Both the position numbers and the translations under genes were made by a program. A stretch of DNA of 64,000 bases from NCBI RefSeq assembly GCF_003044445.1, contig NZ_POWX01000004.1, positions 1 through 64,000 of the forward strand. The letters run 5' to 3'. Position 1 is the stretch's first letter. Every line of letters begins with the position of its first letter. The notes beneath the pieces are model-generated. The model saw only the letters and a list, made by a program, of their open reading frames with translations. It ran no database searches and was not told the DNA's origin. Positions 52,592 to 61,943 of this stretch are shown piece by piece. Source of the DNA: Neisseria mucosa. GTDB taxonomy: Bacteria; Pseudomonadota; Gammaproteobacteria; Burkholderiales; Neisseriaceae.

Positions 52592-52635
52592 AACAGGTCG
52601 TCTGAAAGCCTGAATACGTTTTCAGACGACCTGTT
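52592..52635 (-). repeat. Inverted uptake-sequence pair upstream of pheA
   Basis: AACAGGTCGTCTGAAA and TTTCAGACGACCTGTT form a 16-base stem with a 12-base loop, about 56 bases before the pheA start, and directly abut a Correia element. Confidence 0.65.
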
Positions 52636-52636
52636 T

Positions 52637-52743
52637 TATAGTGGATTAACTTTAAACCAGTACGGCGTTGCCTCGCCTTGTCGTACTATCTGTACTGTCT
52701 ACGGCTTCGTCGCCTTGTCCTGATTTAAAGTTAATCCACTATA
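52637..52743. repeat. Correia element (short, 107 bp form)
   Basis: Complete ends, orientation as at 22051; internal deletion between CTCGCCTTG and TCGTACTATC. It lies between pheA and misR (divergent), so it may affect either promoter. Confidence 0.9.
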
Positions 52744-53009
52744 GAATCCCTCGTCCTTTCTCGAACGCAGCCTTTACCGGCATCATTTTGCCGCCCGTTT
52801 GGCGCGTATCCGGCGTATATTTTGGGGATTTGGTACAGGGGTCGTCTGAAAATGTAAAGACAGCGTCCCTGCAATGCAAAAAAGCGCAAAAGCATAGGAA
52901 AACAAGCTATCAAAAAACTCAAAATGCGTGTTAAGATTAGCCATCACTATCCGCCGCACCCGTTTATTTCGGGTTTGCGCAGCGCATACAATCACGAAAA
53001 GGAAATCCC
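52744..53009. other. Leader region of misRS
   Basis: No gene. It holds one uptake sequence at about 52840-52852 and, 12 bases before misR, the ribosome binding site AAAAGGAAA. No promoter is clear. Confidence 0.45.
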
Positions 53010-53687
53010 ATGAGTCGCGTATTACTCGTAGATGACGACGCTTTACTGACTGAATTGCTCACCGAATACCTTACCGCCGAAGGATTGAACGTCCACAGTG
53101 TTCCGGACGGCGAAGCCGGTGTACACGAAATCCTGACCGGCCAGTACGATGTCGTCGTATTAGACTCCATGATGCCGAAAATGAACGGCTTGGACGTATT
53201 GAAAAACGTCCGCTCCCAAAGCACCGTTCCCATCATCATGCTGACCGCCAAAGGCGACGACATCGACCGCATCATCGGATTGGAAATGGGTGCGGACGAC
53301 TATGTTCCGAAACCTTGCACCCCGCGCGAACTGTTGGCACGCATCAACGCCATCCTGCGCCGCGCCCAACAAAGCGGCGAGCCGAACAACGCGCCAAACA
53401 GCATTTCCGTCAGCGATGTTGTCCTGTATCCTGCCAAACGTCAGGCAACCATCAAAGACACTCCGCTTGAGTTGACCAGCACCGAGTTCAACCTGCTCGA
53501 AGTCCTGATGCGCCACGCCGGACAAGTTGTCAGCAAAGAAACTTTGTCCATCGAAGCGCTTGATCGCAAACTGGCAAAATTCGACCGCAGCATCGACGTC
53601 CATATCTCCAGCATCCGCCACAAACTGGGCGATGCCTCGCTGATTCAGACCGTACGCGGCTTGGGCTACCTGTTTGTTAAAAACTAA
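53010..53687 (+). CDS. misR: Response regulator MisR (CpxR-like)
   Basis: A 225-residue OmpR-family regulator. The receiver domain has DDD at 8-10, the phosphorylated D52 (VVLDSMMP), T/K residues (MLTAKG, VPKPC); the winged-helix DNA-binding domain ends with SIDVHISSIRHKLGDASLIQTVRGLGYLFVKN. In meningococcus MisR/MisS controls LOS inner-core decoration and envelope stress. Confidence 0.94.
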   Translation: MSRVLLVDDDALLTELLTEYLTAEGLNVHSVPDGEAGVHEILTGQYDVVVLDSMMPKMNGLDVLKNVRSQSTVPIIMLTAKGDDIDRIIGLEMGADDYVPKPCTPRELLARINAILRRAQQSGEPNNAPNSISVSDVVLYPAKRQATIKDTPLELTSTEFNLLEVLMRHAGQVVSKETLSIEALDRKLAKFDRSIDVHISSIRHKLGDASLIQTVRGLGYLFVKN

Positions 53688-53702
53688 AGATAAAACAGAT
53701 CA

Positions 53703-55118
53703 ATGAAACTGTTTCAACGCATCTTCGCCACATTTTGCGCAGTTATCGTCTGCGCAATCTTTGTGGCGAGTTTTTCTTTTTGGCTGGTGCAAAACACCCT
53801 TGCCGAAAACCAATTCAACCAACGCCGCACCATCGAAACCACTTTGATGAACAGTATCCTCTCCGCCTTTAGGGCGCGCGGGGACAGCGGTGCGCGCGAA
53901 ATTTTGGCGGAATGGGAAGACAGCCCTGTCTCCAATTCCGTTTACGTCATTTTGGGTGACGAGAAAAAAGACATCCTCGACCGCAATATCGACGGACACA
54001 CCATCGAACGCGCCCGCGTGTTTGCCATCAATAATCCCAATTCCGATTTGGCGCACATCGAATACGACCGCTTCGGCGAAGAATACCTCTTCTTTATCAA
54101 AGGTTGGGACAGCCATCAGGCGCAACGCCTGCCCAGCCCGCTCTTTATTCCTGGCCTGCCGCTCGCCCCGATTTGGCACGAATTTATCATTCTCTCCTTC
54201 ATCATCGTTGTCGGTCTGTTGATGGCGTACATCCTCGCCAGCAACATTACCAAGCCCATCAAAATCTTGGGCAGCGGTATGGACAGGGTGGCAAACGGCG
54301 AACTTGAAACCCGTATTTCCCAGCAAGTGGACGACCGCGACGACGAATTGTCCCACCTCGCCATCCAGTTCGACAAAATGGCGGAAAAACTGGAAAAACT
54401 CGTTGCCAAAGAACGCCACCTGCTGCACCACGTTTCCCACGAAATGCGCTCCCCCTTGGCGCGTATGCAAGCGATTGTCGGACTGATTCAGGCGCAACCG
54501 CAAAAGCAGGAACAATACCTAAAAAGGCTGGAAGGCGAATTGACCCGCATGGATACCTTGGTCGGCGAGTTGCTGACGCTTTCCCGTTTGGAAACATCCA
54601 ATATTCCTCTGGAAAAAGAAAGCCTAAAACTCGTCCCCTTCCTGAAAAACATCGTGGAAGACAACCAAAGCATCGCCCAACAGAACAAACAAACCGTTAC
54701 CCTTTCGGTCGAACCCAGAATCCCCGAAAATGCCACGGTCTGCGCCAACGAAGGCTATTTGTACCGCGCGTTTGACAACGTTATCCGCAACGCCATCAAT
54801 TACAGCCCCGAAGGCAGCACCATCCGCGTCAATATCGGACAAGACGGCAAACATTGGATTGTGGACGTTACCGACAACGGTCCCGGCGTGGACGAAATGC
54901 AACTGCCGCACATTTTCACCGCCTTTTACCGTGCCGATTCCAGCGCCAGCAAACCAGGCACAGGCTTAGGCCTTGCCCTGACCCAGCACATCATGGAGCA
55001 GCACAACGGCAAAATCATGGCTGAAAACATCAAGCCAAATGGTTTGAAAATGCACTTTATCCTGCCCAAAAAGAAAGTGAACGGTAAAGCAGAAAAGCCG
55101 CATCCCAAAACCACTTGA
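53703..55118 (+). CDS. misS: Sensor histidine kinase MisS (CpxA-like)
   Basis: A 471-residue inner-membrane kinase. Helices at about 8-30 and 162-180 flank a periplasmic sensor of about 130 residues; a HAMP domain (180-235), the phosphorylated H246 (VSHEMRSPLARM) and the ATPase part (NVIRNAINYSPEG, DNGPGVDEMQ, GTGLGLALTQHIM) follow. It starts 15 bases after misR. Confidence 0.94.
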   Translation: MKLFQRIFATFCAVIVCAIFVASFSFWLVQNTLAENQFNQRRTIETTLMNSILSAFRARGDSGAREILAEWEDSPVSNSVYVILGDEKKDILDRNIDGHTIERARVFAINNPNSDLAHIEYDRFGEEYLFFIKGWDSHQAQRLPSPLFIPGLPLAPIWHEFIILSFIIVVGLLMAYILASNITKPIKILGSGMDRVANGELETRISQQVDDRDDELSHLAIQFDKMAEKLEKLVAKERHLLHHVSHEMRSPLARMQAIVGLIQAQPQKQEQYLKRLEGELTRMDTLVGELLTLSRLETSNIPLEKESLKLVPFLKNIVEDNQSIAQQNKQTVTLSVEPRIPENATVCANEGYLYRAFDNVIRNAINYSPEGSTIRVNIGQDGKHWIVDVTDNGPGVDEMQLPHIFTAFYRADSSASKPGTGLGLALTQHIMEQHNGKIMAENIKPNGLKMHFILPKKKVNGKAEKPHPKTT

Positions 55119-55170
55119 CCATGAATGTTGCCAATCGGGGTTTGTAAACAAATTGCCACACCCCAAACCT

Positions 55171-55230
55171 ATAAAAGGTCGTCTGAAAAGAACAAACCCT
55201 TACGTTCCCGCCTTTCAGACGACCTTTTAT
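55171..55230 (+). terminator. Paired uptake sequences after misS
   Basis: An 18-base stem (55171-55188 with 55213-55230) with a 24-base loop, 53 bases after the misS stop. Confidence 0.65.
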
Positions 55231-55438
55231 GCCATTTGTCATATATAATTCATATAAATAATTAAATCATTTATAGTTTGCATGTTCGTCATCCCAAGCA
55301 ACAAACAAACTTTTCATTTACAACAAAAACAAATAATAAACACCGAATCCGGTTTATTTACACACGGCAACCCTTCCAACCCAAACCGCCCGAAAGGTCG
55401 TCTGAAACACACCATCCTCACACCGAAAAGGAGGCACC

Positions 55439-57832
55439 ATGTCCGCCCAATCCATGTCCGGCTACTTCTTCATGCCCAACCACATCATCCTCGTGGGCGC
55501 GAGCGAACGCCCATACAGCTTGGGCGAACGCATTCTGAGCAACCTCCTGAGCGCACCGTTTCAAGGTCAAATCACACCCGTCAACCTCCGCCACCGCACG
55601 GTTGCCGGACTCACCTCTTACACCAATCTCAACAAAATCCCCGGCAGCGCCGACCTCGTCATCGCAGTAACGCCGCCTGACAGCTACGATGCCCTGTTCA
55701 AATCCTGCCGCAAAAAACAGTTCGGCCACATCATCCTCATCCAAGACTGGGAAAGCCTGTCCGACGACGAATGGCACACCGCCGAAGCCGCCATCAAAAA
55801 ACACCACGGCAACGAACTCAACATCAGCGTGTGCAGCCCCGCGGGCGTGCAGCTTCCATCGCAAAGCCTCAACATCAGCTCACAACCCGACCATCCGGCA
55901 GGCTACACCGCCCTTCTGACCGGACACGCCTCCGTCAGTAGCGAAATCAACCTCATGCTGCAAAAAATGGGACAGGGCATTTCGCGCCATATTAGCCTCA
56001 ACTATCCGCTCAGCCCCACCACTTCCGCCGACTGGCTCAACCGTTTCGGCCACAACCGCCACACCAAAGTCGCCGTCATCGAGCATAACCCAGCCGAAAA
56101 CCAACGCAACCTGTTCAGCGCCATACGCCATTTCACCCGCCACACCCCGCTTATCCTTCACGTTACCCACCGTTCAGACAACACCGAAAAAGCCGTGTTG
56201 CGCTGCCTTGCGCGTCATTGCAACTTCCTCGCCACCTTCAGCAGCAGCGAACTCGAAGCCGCCCTGCACGCACGTTTATCCGACCTCCCTCCTCTGAACA
56301 GTATCGACATCCTATCCAACACCCCTGCCGAGTGGCTGGAAACCTGCGCGCCTCAAAACCTAAAACTCCAATTCCCCACCGAGCAGCCAAACATCCGCCA
56401 AGGTTACATCGGCAGCACACCCACGCCCGCCCATTACCACAGCATCGCCAGCCAACAACTTCAAAACACCCATACCGAAGCCCTGCTCGCCATCGTCTCC
56501 CCGACCGACAGCCCTGACGAAAAAAATCTGACCCGCACCCTGAGCATGCTAGCGAAACACACTGCCAACCCCCTGCTCGTCAGCAGCCGCTTTTCAGACG
56601 ACCTCCTGCATTTCGACCGTCCTGAACAAGCCTTGCAAGCCGTATCGTTCCGCAATATTGCAGACCAACTACAAAAAGAGCAGTTACGCATCGCCACGCC
56701 TAAAAAAGGTCGTCTGAAAACCCCGCAAGCAAGAAACATTACCAAAGCCCTCGCTTCAAAAGACCTACCCCTGCTTGCCGAAGCCCTGTGCCTGCCTGCC
56801 TATCAGCACACCGTGCATAACGCGGTGCAATTCCGTTTTCAACGCCATACCGTCTATGGCGACATCCTAACCGTATGCCATCAAGGCAGAACCACCGCCA
56901 CGCTCCCGCCGTTTTCTACGCTGGACATCGAACACATCGCCCGTTTCGCCCAACTTGAAAACACGCACATTCTCAACCAACTCCTGCACACCCTAAACAC
57001 ACTCAGCCAACGGCAGCAATACATCGGCGAAATCCTGCTCAACCTCAACGGCGACCAATACAGTAGCGACTTTATCTTGCAGGCTGACGAACGTCCCTCC
57101 CCGAAAAACAAACCAACCAATATAGCCACCCTCAAGCTCGAGCAAGCCGCCGCCAAAGTACAGACCGCAGCAGAATATCTGCGCAGCAAAAACCCTGCCG
57201 CCGCCGAGTTTCTCCGCAATACCGGCGAAGCCGCCGCCGAACTTTTGGGCGCAAAAACCGAAAGCGAAGCCCCCATCCAAAACGTGCTCGCCCCCTACCC
57301 GACCGATCATCCTGCTACGCTTACCCTCAAAAACGGCGAAATCGTAACCATCCGCCCCCTCACTCCCGAAGACGCAGAAGCCAAGCAACAATTCGTCCGC
57401 AGCCTCTCTCCGCAAGCGCGCTACACCCGCTTCATGACCCACACCAACGAATTGCCCACCCCCACCCTCGCACGCTTCAGCAAACTCGACTATCATAGCG
57501 AAGCCGCATGGACGGCACGCAATTCAGACGACCTCATCGTCGCCGTCAGCCGCTTCAGCCGTATCAACCGCAACGAATGCGAATTCGGCATCACGCTTGC
57601 TGAAAGCGTACGCGGCAAAGGGTTGGCAGTGGAAATGATGAAGCTGATTATCCAATCCGCAACACAACAAGGCTACCGCGTCATGAGTGCCCAAATACTC
57701 AAGTCCAACACCCCTATGCTTAAACTTGCTGAAAAATCAGGCTTTACCATTACCCCTTCCGAAGAAGACAACACTTTGTGCCAAGCACGCCTAAGCCTGA
57801 CCACTCCGCAAAACAGCAACAAAAACAAATAA
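55439..57832 (+). CDS. Pat-like protein N-acetyltransferase
   Basis: A 797-residue protein. N-terminal CoA-binding Rossmann fold (PNHIILVGASERPYSLGERILSNLL and SPAGVQLPS), a middle part in place of the acyl-CoA synthetase beta/ATP-grasp lobe, and a C-terminal GNAT domain (TIRPLTPEDAEAKQQFVRSLSPQARYTRFM, ESVRGKGLAVEMMKLIIQSA). The order matches Pat/YfiQ lysine acetyltransferases. The middle is shortened and has uptake-derived linkers (FSDDL near 56591, KKGRLK near 56705, NSDDL near 57523), so ATP-linked activity is unlikely. AAGGAGG precedes the start. Confidence 0.8.
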   Translation: MSAQSMSGYFFMPNHIILVGASERPYSLGERILSNLLSAPFQGQITPVNLRHRTVAGLTSYTNLNKIPGSADLVIAVTPPDSYDALFKSCRKKQFGHIILIQDWESLSDDEWHTAEAAIKKHHGNELNISVCSPAGVQLPSQSLNISSQPDHPAGYTALLTGHASVSSEINLMLQKMGQGISRHISLNYPLSPTTSADWLNRFGHNRHTKVAVIEHNPAENQRNLFSAIRHFTRHTPLILHVTHRSDNTEKAVLRCLARHCNFLATFSSSELEAALHARLSDLPPLNSIDILSNTPAEWLETCAPQNLKLQFPTEQPNIRQGYIGSTPTPAHYHSIASQQLQNTHTEALLAIVSPTDSPDEKNLTRTLSMLAKHTANPLLVSSRFSDDLLHFDRPEQALQAVSFRNIADQLQKEQLRIATPKKGRLKTPQARNITKALASKDLPLLAEALCLPAYQHTVHNAVQFRFQRHTVYGDILTVCHQGRTTATLPPFSTLDIEHIARFAQLENTHILNQLLHTLNTLSQRQQYIGEILLNLNGDQYSSDFILQADERPSPKNKPTNIATLKLEQAAAKVQTAAEYLRSKNPAAAEFLRNTGEAAAELLGAKTESEAPIQNVLAPYPTDHPATLTLKNGEIVTIRPLTPEDAEAKQQFVRSLSPQARYTRFMTHTNELPTPTLARFSKLDYHSEAAWTARNSDDLIVAVSRFSRINRNECEFGITLAESVRGKGLAVEMMKLIIQSATQQGYRVMSAQILKSNTPMLKLAEKSGFTITPSEEDNTLCQARLSLTTPQNSNKNK

Positions 57833-57836
57833 AAAC

Positions 57837-57866
57837 TTGCATGAACAACGCAAAATATCCTAAAAT
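57837..57866 (+). promoter_or_regulatory. Promoter of the rpsP operon
   Basis: TTGCAT (57837-57842) and TAAAAT (57861-57866) with an 18-base spacer, 43 bases before rpsP. Confidence 0.6.
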
Positions 57867-57908
57867 TAGCGGTTTCTTATCTATCCGATTTTCTCAAAAG
57901 GACTCAAA

Positions 57909-58157
57909 ATGGTAGTTATCCGTTTGGCTCGCGGTGGTTCTAAACACCGTCCCTTCTTCCACGTAGTCGTTGCCGACTCCCACAACCGTCGCGACGGTCG
58001 CTTCATCGAGCGCGTTGGCTTCTACAACCCTGTCGCCAATGAAAAACAAGAGCGCGTACGCCTCCAAGCCGACCGCCTGAACCACTGGATCGCTCAAGGC
58101 GCACAAGTCAGCGACGCAGTTGCAAAACTGATCAAAGAACAAAAAGCTGCTGCTTAA
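57909..58157 (+). CDS. rpsP: 30S ribosomal protein S16
   Basis: An 82-residue ribosomal protein. MVVIRLARGGSKHRPFFHVVVADSHNRRDGRFIERVGFYNPVA is the S16 signature. First gene of the rpsP-rimM-trmD-rplS operon; AAAGGA precedes the ATG. Confidence 0.97.
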   Translation: MVVIRLARGGSKHRPFFHVVVADSHNRRDGRFIERVGFYNPVANEKQERVRLQADRLNHWIAQGAQVSDAVAKLIKEQKAAA

Positions 58158-58175
58158 TCACCGGCTAATCTTGCT

Positions 58176-58685
58176 ATGACCGACACTCGACAACGGGTAG
58201 CCATGGGCTACATCAAAGGCGTATTCGGCATCAAAGGCTGGCTCAAAATAGCCGCCAATACAGAATACGCCGACAGCCTCCTGGACTACCCTGAGTGGCA
58301 GTTAAGCAAAGACGGCAAAACCCTGAATGTAACACTCGAAGCCGGCAAAATCGTCAGCGGAGAGCTTCAGGTCAAATTCGAAGGCATAGACGATCGCGAT
58401 CAAGCTTTTGCCCTACGCGGCTATACCATCGAAATCCCCCGAGAAGAATTCGCCCCCACCGAGGAAGACGAATATTATTGGGCAGATTTAGTCGGCATGA
58501 CCGTCGTCAACAAAGACGATATCGTGCTCGGCAAAGTCACAAACCTGATGGAAACCGGTGCCAACGATGTTTTGATGATTAATGGAGAACATGGTCAAAT
58601 TCTGATCCCGTTCGTATCCAACTACATTGAAACCGTCGATACCGAAAGCAAAACCATTACCGCCGACTGGGGCTTAGACTACTGA
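58176..58685 (+). CDS. rimM: 16S rRNA processing protein RimM
   Basis: A 169-residue assembly factor of the 30S head; binds S19. MGYIKGVFGIKGWLKI starts the N domain; EEDEYYWADLVGMTV opens the PRC barrel. The stop overlaps the trmD start by one base. Confidence 0.96.
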   Translation: MTDTRQRVAMGYIKGVFGIKGWLKIAANTEYADSLLDYPEWQLSKDGKTLNVTLEAGKIVSGELQVKFEGIDDRDQAFALRGYTIEIPREEFAPTEEDEYYWADLVGMTVVNKDDIVLGKVTNLMETGANDVLMINGEHGQILIPFVSNYIETVDTESKTITADWGLDY

Positions 58686-59434
58686 TGTTGATTCAAGCCA
58701 TCACCATCTTCCCCGAAATGTTCGACAGCATCACCGAATACGGCGTAACCGGTCGTGCAAAAAAACAAAACCTTTGGCAATTCCAAGCAATCAATCCTCG
58801 CAAATTCGCCGACAACAAACTCGGCTATATTGACGACCGCCCCTTTGGCGGAGGTCCGGGAATGATTATGATGGCACCGCCGCTGCAAGCAGCGATAGAA
58901 GAAGCCAAACAAACATCTTCAGCTCCTGCAAAAGTCATCTATCTTAGCCCGCAAGGTCAGCCGCTAACCCACAAAAAAGCCGTAGAACTTGCAAAATCTC
59001 CGCATCTCATTCTGCTTTGCGGACGATACGAAGGAATTGACGAACGCCTGCTGCAAAGCAGCGTAGATGAAGAAATCAGCATAGGCGACTTCGTCGTTTC
59101 CGGCGGAGAGCTGCCCGCCATGATGCTGATGGATGCCGTACTCAGACTGATACCCGGCGTATTGGGCGATATACAGTCAGCCGAGCAGGATTCGTTTTCA
59201 GACGACCTCTTAGACTGCCCCCATTACACCAAACCCTTAGAATTCCAAGGCATGACTGTTCCCGACGTATTGCGTTCGGGCAATCATGGCTTGATAGCCG
59301 AATGGCGGTTGAAACAATCGCTGCGGCGCACCCTGGAGCGCAGACCAGATCTACTGGAAAAGCGCAGTTTAATCCCAAAGGAATCCCGCCTCTTAAAAGA
59401 AATCTTGCAAGAGCAACAGGAAATCCAATCATAA
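58685..59434 (+). CDS. trmD: tRNA (guanine-N1)-methyltransferase TrmD
   Basis: A 249-residue SPOUT methylase that makes m1G37 in tRNAs. IFPEMFDSITEYGVTGRA, DDRPFGGGPGMIMMAPPL, LLCGRYEGIDER and the knot IGDFVVSGGELPAMMLMDAV are present. An in-frame uptake sequence near 59197 gives FSDDL in the variable linker. Confidence 0.97.
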   Translation: MLIQAITIFPEMFDSITEYGVTGRAKKQNLWQFQAINPRKFADNKLGYIDDRPFGGGPGMIMMAPPLQAAIEEAKQTSSAPAKVIYLSPQGQPLTHKKAVELAKSPHLILLCGRYEGIDERLLQSSVDEEISIGDFVVSGGELPAMMLMDAVLRLIPGVLGDIQSAEQDSFSDDLLDCPHYTKPLEFQGMTVPDVLRSGNHGLIAEWRLKQSLRRTLERRPDLLEKRSLIPKESRLLKEILQEQQEIQS

Positions 59435-59447
59435 TTTAGGAAAAACA

Positions 59448-59813
59448 ATGAACCTGATTCAACAATTAGAGCAAGAAGAAATTGCTCGCCTGAACAAAGA
59501 CATCCCCGAATTCGCACCGGGCGACACCGTAGTCGTTTCCGTACGCGTAGTAGAGGGTTCACGCAGCCGTCTGCAAGCTTACGAAGGCGTTGTTATCGCC
59601 CGTCGTAACCGCGGCCTGAACAGCAACTTCATCGTTCGCAAAATTTCCAGCGGCGAAGGCGTTGAGCGTACTTTCCAACTCTACTCCCCTACCGTAGAAA
59701 AAATTGAAGTAAAACGCCGCGGTGACGTTCGTCGCGCCAAACTGTACTACTTGCGTGGTCTGACTGGTAAAGCAGCCCGTATTAAAGAAAAATTGCCTGC
59801 CCGCAAAGGTTAA
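59448..59813 (+). CDS. rplS: 50S ribosomal protein L19
   Basis: A 121-residue ribosomal protein. FAPGDTVVVSVRVVEGSRSRLQAYEGVVIARRNRGLNSNFIVRKIS is the L19 core. Last gene of the operon, with its own terminator 14 bases on. Confidence 0.97.
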   Translation: MNLIQQLEQEEIARLNKDIPEFAPGDTVVVSVRVVEGSRSRLQAYEGVVIARRNRGLNSNFIVRKISSGEGVERTFQLYSPTVEKIEVKRRGDVRRAKLYYLRGLTGKAARIKEKLPARKG

Positions 59814-59827
59814 GCATAAGAACAGCA

Positions 59828-59857
59828 AAAAATCCCCACTTTTCAGTGGGGATTTTT
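59828..59857 (+). terminator. Rho-independent terminator of the rpsP operon
   Basis: AAAAATCCCCACT pairs with AGTGGGGATTTTT (59828-59840 with 59845-59857) around TTTC. The A- and T-runs make it work in both directions. Confidence 0.92.
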
Positions 59858-59954
59858 ATTGAGTTAAACTTAAATCAGAGCAAAGCAATGAGGCTGTCGA
59901 CAGCAAGATGTATAAAACTATTTCTCTTATTACCCTTACTCTGATAACTCAATA
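59857..59954. repeat. 98-base element with inverted ends behind rplS
   Basis: TATTGAGTTA (59857-59866) and TAACTCAATA (59945-59954) are perfect inverted ends, with inner ATCAGAG / CTCTGAT (59874-59880 with 59939-59945). Not a Correia element. Nature unknown. Confidence 0.4.
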
Positions 59955-60006
59955 GAAAATTATCCTTTTCAAACTAGATCAAAGTAAAGCTACCCAGGTT
60001 TAAACT

Positions 60007-60113
60007 TATAGTGGATTAAATTTAAACCAGTACGGCGTTGCCTCGCCTTGCCGTACTATCTGTACTGTCTGCGGCTTCGTCGCCTTGTCCTGATTTAAAT
60101 TTAATCTACTATA
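60007..60113. repeat. Correia element (short, 107 bp form, one end mutated)
   Basis: Left end TATAGTGGATTAA is intact; right end reads TTAATCTACTATA (one base changed). Orientation as at 22051. Confidence 0.9.
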
Positions 60114-60144
60114 ACTCTCTATACAACAATGTATCCTAATAAAA

Positions 60145-60192
60145 ACCGGTTTCAGACGACCTTTGATGTAATCGAGGCCGTCCGAAACCGGT
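60145..60192 (-). terminator. Decayed paired uptake sequences after cvpA
   Basis: ACCGGTTTC and GAAACCGGT ends with an inner uptake core on one side and AGGCCGTCCGAA on the other (60145-60162 with 60175-60192), five bases after the cvpA stop. Confidence 0.6.
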
Positions 60193-60196
60193 CGGT

Positions 60197-60703
60197 TTAC
60201 AATTCCGCCTTATCTTCCGTCTTATCCTTCTGACCGGGCAGATAAGGCATGATGACTTCAGACAATGATTGGAAATAAGGAATACTGTACGAGCTTTGCC
60301 AATCTTCCGTTTCCGGCAAATCGGTATGAGCGCAGACCATGACCGCCAAAGTTACCAGCAACACGCCTTTGGCTGCGCCGAACACGCCGCCCAATACTCT
60401 GTTGACACTTCCCAAGCCCATCGCTGACGCTGCATTAGTCAGTATGGTGCGCAAAAACTGCTGTAAAAAACGCGCCAAAAAGAAAATCACGACAAACGAA
60501 ATGGCAACGCCCAAGGCATGCGGTTGAATCGATTTGAACGCCACTTCTGAAAACGGCACGGCAAACGTTTTAGCCAACAAGAAGGAAATCACCCACGCAA
60601 ACAGCGAACCCGCTTCGGCAATGACGCCGCGTATCATCGACATCACGATACACGCCGTAATCACGCCGAAGGTAAGTATGTCGGCTAGCGGAATATCATT
60701 CAT
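60197..60703 (-). CDS. cvpA: CvpA family membrane protein
   Basis: A 168-residue inner-membrane protein with four helices. ADILTFGVITACIVMSMIRGVIAEAGSLFAWVISFLLA and SVNRVLGGVFGAAKGVLLVTL are the family motifs. CvpA is named for colicin V production and bears on envelope integrity. Its start overlaps the SPOR gene stop by eight bases; the pair is co-transcribed. purF, a common next gene, is absent. Confidence 0.92.
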   Translation of the reverse strand: MNDIPLADILTFGVITACIVMSMIRGVIAEAGSLFAWVISFLLAKTFAVPFSEVAFKSIQPHALGVAISFVVIFFLARFLQQFLRTILTNAASAMGLGSVNRVLGGVFGAAKGVLLVTLAVMVCAHTDLPETEDWQSSYSIPYFQSLSEVIMPYLPGQKDKTEDKAEL

Positions 60704-61931
60704 TGGTTACCTGTCCGGCAATGCCGTGTACGCGCAATTTGTTCAAGTCGCGTTCGGCGTCGTAGGCGTTTTTGTATGCGCCCGATTTGACGCGGTAAAC
60801 CTTGCCTTTATCCGTCATCACTTCGGTAATGGTCGAGTCAATACCTGCCGCTTTCATTTTGCGTTGCAGGCTCAAGGCGCGTTCTTTTTCAGCATAACCT
60901 GCCTGAATGGCAGCTTTTTTACCTGATTTGACTTCGGAGGTTTTGGTTTTTGCTTTTTCAGACGACCTTTCGGCAGCAGCGGTTTTCTCTGCTTTGGCTG
61001 CCGGCTCGGCTTTGGCTTTGGCAACTTTCGCGTCGGCTTCCCTTACCGCAGAAGCTTTTTTGTTGGCCGTTTCGATTTTTTCGTATTTGGAAGCATCTAC
61101 CCGAATTCTTTCTTTAGGTTCGGACGCGGATGCCGTAACGGTTTCTTTGGCTTTTTCCGCTGCCGCTTTGTGTTTCGCCGCCGCTTCTTCTTTGGCTTTT
61201 AACGCCTTACGTTCGGCAACGGCTTTTTCAGCTTTTTCCAATTGCGCCAGTTTGTTGCGTTCGGCTGCGGCAGCGCGTTCGGCTTTCTCGGCTTTAGCGG
61301 CTTGAAGGGCGCGTTTGCGTGCGGCGGCATTGGCTTCGCGTTCCGCTGCTTCTTGTGCTTGGAGCTGCTGCGCTTTACGCTGTTCTTCACGATTACGGCG
61401 ACGCTCTTCCGCACGGAGTGCGGCTGCTTCGCGTTTGGCGGCTTCGGCCTTTTGGATTTTCTTGGATTCTTCCAAACCTTTGATGTCGCTGTCTGACAGC
61501 GTATCGTTAATCAGCACCAAAGGCGGACCTAAATCTTCGGGCGCGGCAGGCGGCGCTTCAGGTTGCTGCTCGGGCTGCGCTTGGGCATTTCGCTCCGGCG
61601 CGCCGATTTCCTGAGGCTTGTCCGCTGCTTCCGCTACTTCGGCATCGGCATTTTTAGCCGCTTCTGCCGCTGCTTCCAAATCTTCTTTGGTAGAAGGTTC
61701 CAACACGGTCGCATCCGCCAAGTTGGCAGGTTCTGCGTTGGCATTATTCTGTTGGATGGTTGTAGTTTGGGCGTTTTCTTCTTGCTTGTTTTCCGGTCCG
61801 GTTGACAGGGCGACGCCCAATAAAACGGTCGATGCCGCCACCAACCCCGATGCCATAACCAAGCGGCGGCGGTTGCGGCGTTTGAGCTGTTCGTAACCGG
61901 TCAGAACTTCATTTTGCTTATTGTCAGACAT
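60696..61931 (-). CDS. SPOR domain protein (DedD/FtsN-like)
   Basis: A 411-residue bitopic protein. Cytosolic basic start (KRRNRRRLVMASGLVAASTVLLGVAL, helix at about 25-42), a long Ala/Glu/Lys-rich helical part (about 150-330), and a C-terminal SPOR domain (IQAGYAEKERALSLQRKMKAAGIDSTITEV...YRVKSGAYKNAYDAERDLNKL) that binds denuded glycans at the septum. An uptake sequence near 60958 encodes SSEKAK. Order folC-SPOR-cvpA is common in betaproteobacteria. Confidence 0.9.
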   Translation of the reverse strand: MSDNKQNEVLTGYEQLKRRNRRRLVMASGLVAASTVLLGVALSTGPENKQEENAQTTTIQQNNANAEPANLADATVLEPSTKEDLEAAAEAAKNADAEVAEAADKPQEIGAPERNAQAQPEQQPEAPPAAPEDLGPPLVLINDTLSDSDIKGLEESKKIQKAEAAKREAAALRAEERRRNREEQRKAQQLQAQEAAEREANAAARKRALQAAKAEKAERAAAAERNKLAQLEKAEKAVAERKALKAKEEAAAKHKAAAEKAKETVTASASEPKERIRVDASKYEKIETANKKASAVREADAKVAKAKAEPAAKAEKTAAAERSSEKAKTKTSEVKSGKKAAIQAGYAEKERALSLQRKMKAAGIDSTITEVMTDKGKVYRVKSGAYKNAYDAERDLNKLRVHGIAGQVTNE

Positions 61932-61943
61932 GGAGATTTCCTT

